A stretch of DNA of 7,452 bases from Altererythrobacter sp. (GTDB lineage: Bacteria; Pseudomonadota; Alphaproteobacteria; Sphingomonadales; Sphingomonadaceae), in contig JALZVZ010000073.1 of the NCBI GenBank assembly GCA_023299945.1, positions 1 to 7,452 on the forward strand, in the 5' to 3' direction. Positions 1 through 5,412 of this stretch are shown here, in pieces. The notes below the pieces were generated by a model. It worked only from the letters and a program-made list of their open reading frames with translations. It did not search any database and was not told where the DNA came from. The position numbers and the translations under genes were made by a program. Each line of letters starts with the position of its first letter. The first letter of the stretch is position 1.

Positions 1-1039
1 GGCGGCATTGTTTGAACGCATTGATGCCGCGCTGGCAGGCACGGCGTGGGAAGCGGTCGTGGTGGATGATAATTCCGCCGATGGCACAGCCGACGCCGCG
101 CGCGAACTAGCGCTGAATGACTCGCGCATTCGGGTGATCCACCGTATCGGCAGGCGCGGCCTTGCTAGTGCCGCAATCGAAGGCATGTGCGCCACCGCCG
201 CGCCATTTGTGGCGGTAATGGATGCCGATCATCAGCATGATCCTGCGCTGCTACCGCAAATGCTCGCCGCGTTAAAAGCGGGCCAGGCAGACATTGCCGT
301 GGCCTCGCGCTTTGCCGATGGGGCCAGCACTAAGGATTGGGACGCGCCAGAACGAGAGCGCCTGTCGGGCATCGCCAACCGCCTTGCGCAGCGTATGACC
401 GGCACTGAGCTTACCGACCCGATGAGCGGCTATTTCATGCTGCCAAGCGCGACGGTTCGCAGGCTCGCCCCGCGATTGTCCGGTATTGGGTTTAAGATCT
501 TGCTGGATATTCTGGCCACGGCCAAAACGCCGATGCGTTTGCGCGAATTCCCGCTGAATTTTGCCGCGCGGCGCGCAGGGGAAAGCAAGTTGGATAAGGC
601 GGTGGCCTTCGATTTTCTTGCAGGTCTATATGATAAGACATTTGGGCGCATTGTACCCACACGCTTTGCCCTGTTTGGCACGGTCGGCGCGGCCGGTGTG
701 CTGGTGCATATGGCGGTCTTGTCGCTTTTGCTGCTGGGCTTTGGAGAAGGCTTTGTTTGGGCGCAGGCCGCCGCCGTTCTTGCCGCGATGAGCTTTAACT
801 TCCTGCTCAATAATGCGCTGACATACCGTGATAAACGCCTGAAAGGCGCAGGCGCGATGCTGCGCGGTTGGATCGGATTTTGCCTGACCTGCGCAGTGGG
901 CGCTGTTGCCAATGTCGCGATTGCCGCATTGCTAGCGGATTACGGCGTGTTTTGGGCATTGGCCGCGCTGGCGGGCATATTGGCAGGCTCGGTTTGGAAT
1001 TACGCCTTGTCGAGCCGCTTCGTTTGGGGCCGCTATTAA
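1..1039 (+). CDS. Family 2 glycosyltransferase with C-terminal GtrA membrane domain (polyprenyl-phosphate sugar synthase type), 5' partial
   Basis: Probably transfers a hexose from a nucleotide sugar to a polyprenyl phosphate at the cytoplasmic face of the inner membrane, like dolichol-phosphate mannose synthase. The frame is open to the left edge, and the usual N-terminal strand that precedes the VVVDDNS motif is missing, so the true start lies roughly 20-30 codons outside the window; an internal TTG at position 8 should not be taken as the start. Counting from that TTG, the GT-A catalytic half covers residues 1-205: DDNS at 20-23, the metal-binding DAD in MDADHQHDP at 71-79, DPMSG at 137-141, and an RRAGESKLD segment at 188-196. 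The GtrA domain follows (about 215-343) with four hydrophobic helices and the typical NFLLNNALTYRD and WNYALSSRFVW motifs. GtrA parts usually help flip or anchor the lipid-linked sugar. It converges on the PMT gene with a 4-base overlap. The sugar (mannose or glucose) cannot be read from sequence. Confidence 0.93.
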   Translation, partial: AALFERIDAALAGTAWEAVVVDDNSADGTADAARELALNDSRIRVIHRIGRRGLASAAIEGMCATAAPFVAVMDADHQHDPALLPQMLAALKAGQADIAVASRFADGASTKDWDAPERERLSGIANRLAQRMTGTELTDPMSGYFMLPSATVRRLAPRLSGIGFKILLDILATAKTPMRLREFPLNFAARRAGESKLDKAVAFDFLAGLYDKTFGRIVPTRFALFGTVGAAGVLVHMAVLSLLLLGFGEGFVWAQAAAVLAAMSFNFLLNNALTYRDKRLKGAGAMLRGWIGFCLTCAVGAVANVAIAALLADYGVFWALAALAGILAGSVWNYALSSRFVWGRY

Positions 1040-2340
1040 ATCCAGCCATCGATCCAGGTGTAATAGCGAAAGGCCTGATCATCAGTGAGCCGCGCAGCGG
1101 TTAAGATTGGGTAGAAATAGGCGAACATAATACCAGGCAATGCCAGCGCAATCATCACCATGCCGCGCTCACCCACTTTCCACAAAGCCTCCAGCGCCAG
1201 CGCCAAGGCCGCCATCAAGAAGATGCTCGGCACCAGATAGTGATAATAAAACTGTACGGATTTCGGCGCGATCAGCCACAGACCCAGCGAGACAGCAAAG
1301 CCGATCACTACCGCGATTTTTGCCGGATCGCGGCGCGTAAATCCATCATATCCGCACCAGACCAGCGCGGGCAGGCCGAGCAGCATCGAGCCCGGATTAC
1401 CGATCAGCAGAACGCCGCGCTGCGCCTCATCGACATACTCGTGCAGATACCAAATGCCGCGCAGGTTAAACAACCATTCGCCCCAATTGCTTTGATAGGG
1501 ATGCGGCTGAAGCACTTGGCTTTGCAAATCGAGCATCTCTGTGTGCAATGCGATCAAGCCGCCATCCCCCAGCGGGCTGTCTGAGTAAAGCAGCGAGGGC
1601 ACGAATGTTGCGGCGTAAACCAGCAGCGGCACCGCGCCCACGTAAAAGGCCGCTTGCACCAAGGATACGCCGCGAATGGGCAAAGCGCGTTTGGCCATAA
1701 GCACATCTTCGATCCGCGCAAAGAAGCCCGTGTTCAAACGTCCGCGCTCCGCCACGCAAGCGGCAAAAAACACAAGGCCCGGCACCATGGCCAGCGGAAT
1801 GGCGTTCCATTTGGAAGCCATCGCAGCGCCCAAGGCTATGCCGGTAAACAACAGCCGGCGGTGCGCTGTTTCCGGCTCGCGCAGGCTGCCTGCAAACTGC
1901 CAAGCGGCCACGGCAAGGCTTGCGACCATAAATATATCCAGCATCGCAAGGCGGCTATGCACCATCAGCATAAAGCCAGTGATGATCAAAAAGCCGAACA
2001 TACTGCTGGCAAAGCGCGACAGGCTCGCCAGCCAAAAGGCGCGCATCATCGCAAAGAATGCCAATATGCCCGCCAGATACGGCATGACCCGCCAGCCAAA
2101 TGCATTGTCGCCAAAAATCATAATGCCCAGCGCCATGAGCTGCTTGCCCAGCAAAGGATGCTCGCGGTTCACATAGCCTGTGCCCTCCAGCAACGCCTTG
2201 GCCGCCGGCACATAATGCACCTCGTCAAAATAGGTGATCGAGGGCAGGGTTAGGCGAATGCCGCAAAGCACCGCAAACAAAGCCGTCAACGCCAATGTAG
2301 TGCGCAGCGGATCATCAGATTGGGCGGCCGTATGCAACAT
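1036..2340 (-). CDS. PMT-family phospholipid carrier-dependent glycosyltransferase (dolichyl-phosphate-mannose-protein mannosyltransferase type)
   Basis: A 434-residue multi-spanning inner-membrane enzyme of the GT39 protein O-mannosyltransferase family, which transfers a sugar from a polyprenyl-phosphate donor to an acceptor, often Ser/Thr of exported proteins. Diagnostic motifs seen: FDEVHY at 38-43 with the acidic pair D39-E40 expected for catalysis in the first outer loop; EHPLLGKQ at 60-67, matching the family EHPPxGK motif with Leu for the second Pro; RLAMLDIFM at 130-138; ASKWNA at 175-180; HPYQSNWGEWLFNLR at 280-294; and FYYHYLVP at 364-371. About ten or more hydrophobic segments are spread through the chain. 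The ATG at 2340 is the best start because it gives a short N-terminal tail before the first helix; no strong Shine-Dalgarno site precedes it. The neighbouring convergent glycosyltransferase could supply its lipid-linked sugar. Acceptor proteins are unknown; an acceptor that is a lipid or glycan is possible. Confidence 0.92.
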   Translation of the reverse strand: MLHTAAQSDDPLRTTLALTALFAVLCGIRLTLPSITYFDEVHYVPAAKALLEGTGYVNREHPLLGKQLMALGIMIFGDNAFGWRVMPYLAGILAFFAMMRAFWLASLSRFASSMFGFLIITGFMLMVHSRLAMLDIFMVASLAVAAWQFAGSLREPETAHRRLLFTGIALGAAMASKWNAIPLAMVPGLVFFAACVAERGRLNTGFFARIEDVLMAKRALPIRGVSLVQAAFYVGAVPLLVYAATFVPSLLYSDSPLGDGGLIALHTEMLDLQSQVLQPHPYQSNWGEWLFNLRGIWYLHEYVDEAQRGVLLIGNPGSMLLGLPALVWCGYDGFTRRDPAKIAVVIGFAVSLGLWLIAPKSVQFYYHYLVPSIFLMAALALALEALWKVGERGMVMIALALPGIMFAYFYPILTAARLTDDQAFRYYTWIDGWI

Positions 2341-2452
2341 TGTCTTTGGCGTTTAAAGTGCAGGCTGCGCACCCGCAAATTAAAAATTGCATATAAATCA
2401 TTTAGATGGTTTAAATTATTTAACAAATGACGCGGGCATTACACTATTGGTC
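2341..2452 (-). promoter_or_regulatory. AT-rich intergenic gap, likely promoter region of the PMT gene
   Basis: This 112-base gap separates the start of the PMT gene from the end of the membrane-protein gene that lies upstream on the same strand. The part from about 2375 to 2430 is strikingly A+T rich compared with the genes around it. It contains imperfect inverted repeats such as GCAAATTAAAAATTGC (2375-2390, 6 of 8 pairs) and GTTTAAATTATTTAAC (2409-2424). On the minus strand TTTATAT-like and TAAAT-like hexamers occur, but no pair with good -35 and -10 spacing stands out. The call rests on base composition and position only. No RNA gene or small ORF is supported here. Confidence 0.4.
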
Positions 2453-2884
2453 CTATGACCCTTGGCTTTGCGCTTGCCCTGTATTGCTAGCACCGGTTTT
2501 TGCCGTATTTTGGTGTTCCAACCAGAACAGTCGTGCGGCCATAGCAAGCAAAGCAATGCTGGCTGTGCAGCTGACCGCGAGAGCCCATAGCGGAACATTC
2601 ATACCCACTTTTCGTGCGCGCGGTGCGATGAAGAACAAAGCGATCATGACGCACATCACCAGATCCCACCAAACCTGAACACCGGTGAGGTCTTGTGTGT
2701 GGTTGATCCAGAACCCGGTTACACCCTCTTGCCAAATTTGCATCGCAGTGAATGCTCCAAAGCCGCCGGATAACATCGCGGCCACAGTGGGGTTTCCGAT
2801 CTCGCGCTTTACAAAAAGGATGGTAAGAAGGGCAAAGGCACCCCCAAGGGTTGCCGCGATCCAGATGATCTCAAGAGTACTCAT
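2453..2884 (-). CDS. Small four-helix inner-membrane protein of unknown function, divergent from tetR
   Basis: A 143-residue hydrophobic protein; I do not recognise a named function. Four membrane segments can be seen at about residues 5-25, 33-52, 70-88 and 97-118, separated by short polar loops, with a positive APRARK loop at 87-92 between helices 3 and 4 and a polar Gln/Ser/Thr-rich tail of about 20 residues. The WWDLVMCVMIALFFIAPRAR stretch (72-91) recalls small sphingomonad membrane proteins loosely similar to DUF2834, but this is an impression only. The start is well supported: minus-strand GGAG (plus 2893-2896) lies 8 bases before ATG. The gene diverges from a TetR regulator, and a perfect palindrome sits 18 bases upstream of the ATG, so it is probably the regulator's target. 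It ends 112 bases before the PMT gene on the same strand, too far to assume one operon. Confidence 0.8.
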   Translation of the reverse strand: MSTLEIIWIAATLGGAFALLTILFVKREIGNPTVAAMLSGGFGAFTAMQIWQEGVTGFWINHTQDLTGVQVWWDLVMCVMIALFFIAPRARKVGMNVPLWALAVSCTASIALLAMAARLFWLEHQNTAKTGASNTGQAQSQGS

Positions 2885-2902
2885 GTCAATTACTCCATAG
2901 TT

Positions 2903-2920
2903 ATGTAGCGAGTGCTACAT
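2903..2920. promoter_or_regulatory. Candidate TetR operator 1 (ATGTAGC-N4-GCTACAT)
   Basis: A perfect inverted repeat with 7-base arms ATGTAGC and GCTACAT around the spacer GAGT. It lies in the 75-base divergent region, 18 bases before the start of the four-helix membrane protein and 39 bases before tetR. The same core recurs at 2936-2951. TetR-family dimers commonly bind 15-20 base palindromes beside their own gene, so binding by the adjacent regulator is a natural inference. It has not been shown here. Confidence 0.75.
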
Positions 2921-2935
2921 GCACTGTTAGCGAAG

Positions 2936-2951
2936 TGTAGCAACTGCTACA
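2936..2951. promoter_or_regulatory. Candidate TetR operator 2 (TGTAGC-N4-GCTACA)
   Basis: A second perfect inverted repeat with 6-base arms TGTAGC and GCTACA identical to the core of operator 1, and spacer AACT. It ends 8 bases before the tetR ATG and touches its purine-rich ribosome-binding stretch. The centres of the two palindromes are 32 bases apart, close to three helical turns, so two dimers could sit on the same face of the DNA. Binding here would be expected to block transcription of tetR (autoregulation, inferred). Confidence 0.75.
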
Positions 2952-2959
2952 AGAGGATA

Positions 2960-3520
2960 ATGCAAACAAATACACTTTCCCGCGAAACGCTGCTTCCATT
3001 GCTTGCTGCCCATGTTCTTCAGCACGGGTTGGGCGGGGCAAGTTTGCGCCCGCTCGCCAAAGCGGCGGGGACCAGCGACCGGATGCTGATCTATCATTTC
3101 GGCAATAAGCAAACTCTCGTCTCTGACCTTCTCCAATATATTGCGGACATATATTCCGCCGCGCTTGAACTGGCGATTGGGGAAACCCGCGCCCAAACGA
3201 GAGAGGAATGCGTAACGCGCATATTGGAGCAAGCGCGTCAGCCAACGATGCAGGCATTTCTGGTCCTTTGGTGGGAAATTGTCGCTGGCTGTGCGCGCGA
3301 TTTGCCCGGATATAAGGATGCGGCCGATAAGATGATGGCAAAACAATTGATGTGGCTTGAAAAACTGATGCCAGAAGATGACCCTGATCCCGCTGGCGGC
3401 ACCCGGTATTTAATGACCATAATCGAAGGCGCGCTTATGCTGAATGTCGTGGGCCATAGTCGCACGGCGCAAGAAGGGTTGATGGCCGGCGATCTTGCAA
3501 GCGGCCCGTCTCCTTCTTAA
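2960..3520 (+). CDS. TetR/AcrR-family transcriptional regulator
   Basis: A 186-residue DNA-binding repressor of usual TetR size. The N-terminal helix-turn-helix domain covers about residues 6-55; the motif runs GASLRPLAKAAGTSDRMLIY (26-45) and ends in the typical YHFGNKQTLV (45-54), with the recognition helix near 38-46. The rest is the helical ligand-binding and dimer domain, rich in Met and Trp (WW at 104-105, MMAKQLMWLEKLM at 125-137), suggesting a hydrophobic ligand that cannot be named. The ATG at 2960 is chosen over an in-frame GTG at 2912 because the helix-turn-helix then begins at the normal distance from the N terminus, AGAGG precedes it closely (a short 3-base spacing), and the upstream start would lie inside operator 1. 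The gene diverges from the four-helix membrane protein across two matching palindromes and is followed after 12 bases by metZ. Confidence 0.93.
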   Translation: MQTNTLSRETLLPLLAAHVLQHGLGGASLRPLAKAAGTSDRMLIYHFGNKQTLVSDLLQYIADIYSAALELAIGETRAQTREECVTRILEQARQPTMQAFLVLWWEIVAGCARDLPGYKDAADKMMAKQLMWLEKLMPEDDPDPAGGTRYLMTIIEGALMLNVVGHSRTAQEGLMAGDLASGPSPS

Positions 3521-3524
3521 GAAG
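3513..3524. repeat. 12-base perfect palindrome across the tetR stop codon
   Basis: CTTCTTAAGAAG is fully self-complementary and contains the tetR TAA (3518-3520). Its right half, AAGAAG, is also the only purine-rich sequence at a workable distance (8 bases) before the metZ ATG at 3533. It has no U-run after it and no loop, so it is not a normal terminator. It could be a protein site, or it may simply reflect the use of a Shine-Dalgarno-like AAGAAG next to a Ser-stop codon pair. Confidence 0.35.
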
Positions 3525-3532
3525 CGGCAATT

Positions 3533-4750
3533 ATGAAGAAAACAACCGGACAGAACCGCGATATTACCCGCAAATGGCGGCCCGCCACCCAAGCTGTGCG
3601 CGGGGGCACTTGGCGCAGCGAGCATGGCGAGACGAGCGAGGCATTGTTCCTCACCTCTGGCTATACTTATGACGATGCGCAGACGGTTGCTGACCGCTTT
3701 GCGGGCGAAGCGCAGGGCATGACCTATTCGCGCTTGCAAAATCCGACCGTCGCCATGTTGGAAGAGCGCATTGCTCTGATGGAAGGCGCAGAAGCCTGCC
3801 GCGCGCAAGCATCGGGCATGGCGGCAATGACAGCGGCTTTGCTTTCGCAGCTTTCGGCAGGCGATCACTGCGTTGCGGCGAAAGCGGCGTTTGGATCATG
3901 CCGCTGGCTGGTGGATAATTTGCTGCCGCGCTTTGGAATTGAAACCAGCGTGGTGGATGCGTCTGACAATGCCGCATGGGAAGCAGCGATTAAGCCCAAC
4001 ACAAAGGTTTTCTTCTTTGAAACGCCTGCGAACCCGACGCTCGATATTACAGACCTCCAGCATGTCTGCGATCTGGCCCGCGCGCACGGAATTACGACCG
4101 TGGTCGATAATGCCTTTGCCTCGCCGGCCTTGCAGCGCCCGATGGAATTTGGCGCCGATGTGGTCGCCTATTCTGCGACCAAATTGATGGACGGGCAGGG
4201 CCGTGTTTTGGCTGGCGCGATTTGCGGGACAGAGGAATGGGTGGAGGAAACTCTGCTGCCATTTCAGCGCAATACAGGGCCGAATTTGGCGCCGTTCAAT
4301 GCGTGGGTTGTGCTGAAAGGTTTGGAGACGCTTTCCATGCGCGCGCATGCTCAGAGCCGATCAGCTGTCACCTTGGGTGAGTTTTTGGAACCGCGCGTTT
4401 TAAAGGCGGGCGGCCATATGCTGCATCCCGGTCTACCCAGCCATCCGCGCCATGATCTCGCCACGCTGCAAATGGAGGCAACCGGCCCGATCTTCGCCTT
4501 TGATGTCGGCACAAGAGAGCGCGCTTTTGCCGTGCTCGATGCGCTGGAGCTGGTCGATATTTCCAACAATATCGGCGATAGCCGCAGTCTGATGTGTCAT
4601 CCCGCCAGCACCACTCACGCCAGCGTTTCAGAAGAAGCGCGCGCCGATATGGGCGTCACCGATGGCTTGCTGCGGATCAATGTGGGCCTAGAGGACGTGG
4701 CCGATTTAACCGAGGATATGGACGCAGCCCTTTCCAAAGCCGGGCTCTAA
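3533..4750 (+). CDS. metZ: O-succinylhomoserine sulfhydrylase (PLP-dependent, methionine synthesis)
   Basis: A 405-residue cytoplasmic enzyme of the Cys/Met metabolism PLP family that replaces the succinyl group of O-succinylhomoserine with sulfide to give homocysteine. Key features: the opening RPATQAVRGGTWRSEHGETS (16-35) and TSGYTYDDAQTV (41-52) typical of MetZ; TYSRLQNP (64-71), whose Tyr65 and Arg67 correspond to the residues that hold the PLP phosphate from the partner subunit; ASGMAA (93-98); VVDNAF (190-195) with Asp192 for the pyridine nitrogen; YSATK (213-217) with Lys217 as the Schiff-base lysine; and LLRINVGLED (379-388) with Arg381 for the substrate carboxylate. All expected catalytic residues are present. 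Cystathionine gamma-synthase and gamma-lyase are close relatives, but the N-terminal motifs favour MetZ. It starts 12 bases after tetR, so co-transcription is possible; there is no room for a leader riboswitch. It ends in a 4-base stop-stop overlap with the convergent DUF6628-like gene. Confidence 0.93.
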   Translation: MKKTTGQNRDITRKWRPATQAVRGGTWRSEHGETSEALFLTSGYTYDDAQTVADRFAGEAQGMTYSRLQNPTVAMLEERIALMEGAEACRAQASGMAAMTAALLSQLSAGDHCVAAKAAFGSCRWLVDNLLPRFGIETSVVDASDNAAWEAAIKPNTKVFFFETPANPTLDITDLQHVCDLARAHGITTVVDNAFASPALQRPMEFGADVVAYSATKLMDGQGRVLAGAICGTEEWVEETLLPFQRNTGPNLAPFNAWVVLKGLETLSMRAHAQSRSAVTLGEFLEPRVLKAGGHMLHPGLPSHPRHDLATLQMEATGPIFAFDVGTRERAFAVLDALELVDISNNIGDSRSLMCHPASTTHASVSEEARADMGVTDGLLRINVGLEDVADLTEDMDAALSKAGL

Positions 4751-5160
4751 TTCCTAAGTAAATCGCCCAGAGCGAATGCCGCCGTTAGCGCGCGCGTGGG
4801 CAGGTCATTATCGGTGAGCGCGGCCAACGCCTGCTTGTCGCCCCGCATCACCACATCCATCAACAGCGCCTCATCGCGTGTCATGCGCGGAGTGCAGCAT
4901 GATGCGACTTGGATCGTACGGGCAGAGGTCAGCGCGGTTTCGTGCAATAGGCATCGGGCAAGGGTGAGGATTTCTGCAAAGCGCGTCCCGAAAGTGACAA
5001 AAGCGATCTGGCTGGCATGGGCATCGCGCAGTCCGTGGACCGCCATCCGGCGCACAACAATTAGCATGGCCTTGGCCACAGGGTCGCTGGGCACCGGCAC
5101 TGGCAGGAGGGTGTTTAGGCAGGTTTGTTTCGGCGGTTGGTTTGAGCGGTTTGGATGCAT
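4747..5160 (-). CDS. DUF6628-like protein of unknown function, possibly iron regulated
   Basis: A 137-residue soluble protein without signal peptide or clear membrane segment. I recognise the pattern as an uncharacterised sphingomonad family (annotated DUF6628 as far as I recall) and know no function. Visible features: a variable polar N terminus; LLPVPVPSDP (18-27); a helix with RRMAVHGLRDAHAS (37-50); HETAL (73-77); and a conserved-looking SCCTPRMTRDEALL (87-100) with the vicinal Cys88-Cys89, followed by a helical C terminus. The ATG at 5160 is preferred over a TTG at 5190: AAGGAG (plus 5168-5173) lies exactly 7 bases upstream of the ATG and would fall inside the coding region with the longer start. 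A Fur-box-like palindrome sits 35 bases upstream. Vicinal cysteines and His residues would allow metal or redox chemistry, but that is speculation. The stop (TAG) overlaps the metZ stop. Confidence 0.85.
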   Translation of the reverse strand: MHPNRSNQPPKQTCLNTLLPVPVPSDPVAKAMLIVVRRMAVHGLRDAHASQIAFVTFGTRFAEILTLARCLLHETALTSARTIQVASCCTPRMTRDEALLMDVVMRGDKQALAALTDNDLPTRALTAAFALGDLLRN

Positions 5161-5167
5161 CGGGAAT

Positions 5168-5173
5168 CTCCTT
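5168..5173 (-). promoter_or_regulatory. Strong Shine-Dalgarno site of the DUF6628-like gene
   Basis: On the minus strand this reads AAGGAG, 7 bases before the ATG at 5160. It is the best ribosome-binding site in the window and fixes the start of the gene, ruling against the longer TTG-initiated reading. Confidence 0.85.
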
Positions 5174-5195
5174 GGGACACGGGAAGTCAACCTAC

Positions 5196-5214
5196 GCTAA
5201 TGATAATCACTTGC
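5196..5214 (-). promoter_or_regulatory. Candidate Fur box overlapping a predicted -10 element
   Basis: GCTAATGATAATCACTTGC is a 9-1-9 imperfect palindrome (7 of 9 pairs) and agrees with the classical Fur consensus GATAATGATAATCATTATC at 15 of 19 positions. On the minus strand it includes TATCAT (plus 5200-5205), a good -10 hexamer (5 of 6). A start of transcription near 5193 would give a leader of about 33 bases carrying the Shine-Dalgarno site. The -35 is weak: AAGACA at plus 5225-5230 with a 19-base spacer, or GACAAT with 17. A repressor bound here would cover the promoter of the DUF6628-like gene. It is about 200 bases from sulP, so control of that gene is less likely. The regulator could also be another Fur-superfamily member (Mur, Zur, Irr). 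Confidence 0.55.
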
Positions 5215-5255
5215 AATACGTAATTGTCTTTGTCTTCAATCAATGAATGATTTCC

Positions 5256-5268
5256 GCACAATTTGTGC
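5256..5268. repeat. Inverted repeat GCACAA-T-TTGTGC
   Basis: A perfect 6-1-6 palindrome in the gap between the DUF6628-like gene and sulP. No function is assigned; it could be an operator. It lies about 145 bases before the sulP ATG and about 95 bases before the start of the opposite gene. Confidence 0.4.
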
Positions 5269-5300
5269 CGAGATTGCGTGAATTCCTGCAAGAAGTGCGT

Positions 5301-5324
5301 CCAATTAGGCGGTAATTGGCCAAT
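5301..5324. repeat. Nested inverted repeats of CCAATT/AATTGG upstream of sulP
   Basis: Two palindromes share an arm. CCAATTA-GGCGG-TAATTGG (5301-5319) has perfect 7-base arms with a 5-base spacer, and ATTGGCCAAT (5315-5324) is a perfect 10-base palindrome built on its right arm. Three half-sites in 24 bases are typical of LysR-type or similar cooperative regulator sites. No such regulator gene is in the window, so the link is inferred. Confidence 0.45.
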
Positions 5325-5363
5325 CGGGCGGTTGTGCGATGCAGCAAAGCGGCCTAGCGCGGG

Positions 5364-5397
5364 GCGAAATTGATTTCGCGCAAGCACGCTCGCGCTT
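5364..5397. repeat. Two adjacent inverted repeats just before sulP
   Basis: GCGAAAT-TG-ATTTCGC (5364-5379) is a perfect 7-2-7 palindrome. Three bases later, 5382-5397 reads AAGCACG-CT-CGCGCTT, a 7-2-7 repeat with one mismatch. They end 15 bases before the sulP ATG and directly before its weak ribosome-binding sequence TAGGTAA (5401-5407). If transcribed they could form back-to-back short stems in the leader; as DNA they could be repressor sites. There is no U-run to make them a terminator. Confidence 0.4.
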
Positions 5398-5412
5398 ATT
5401 TAGGTAAATTCT

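Noticed and set aside
2449..2460. Terminator hairpin GGTC-CTAT-GACC at the end of the membrane-protein gene
   Set aside because: Only four base pairs, overlaps the stop codon and has no T-run on the relevant strand.
2912..2959. Longer TetR reading from an in-frame GTG at 2912, adding 16 residues
   Set aside because: It would start inside operator 1 and span operator 2, has no better ribosome-binding site, and puts extra residues before a normal TetR N terminus.
3521..3532. SAM-II or other methionine riboswitch before metZ
   Set aside because: Only 12 bases separate the tetR stop from the metZ start, too few for any known riboswitch.
5161..5190. Longer reading of the DUF6628-like protein from a TTG at 5190
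   Set aside because: The AAGGAG at 5168-5173 is correctly placed for the ATG at 5160 and would otherwise lie inside the coding sequence.
5187..5387. Open frame on the minus strand covering most of the gap before sulP
   Set aside because: No recognisable protein pattern, no ribosome-binding site noted, and it covers the Fur-box-like site and the palindromes; it appears to be chance.
5370..5402. sulP promoter from TTGATT (5370-5375) and TTATTT (5396-5401)
   Set aside because: The spacer would be 20 bases and the transcript would start only a few bases before the ATG, losing the ribosome-binding site.
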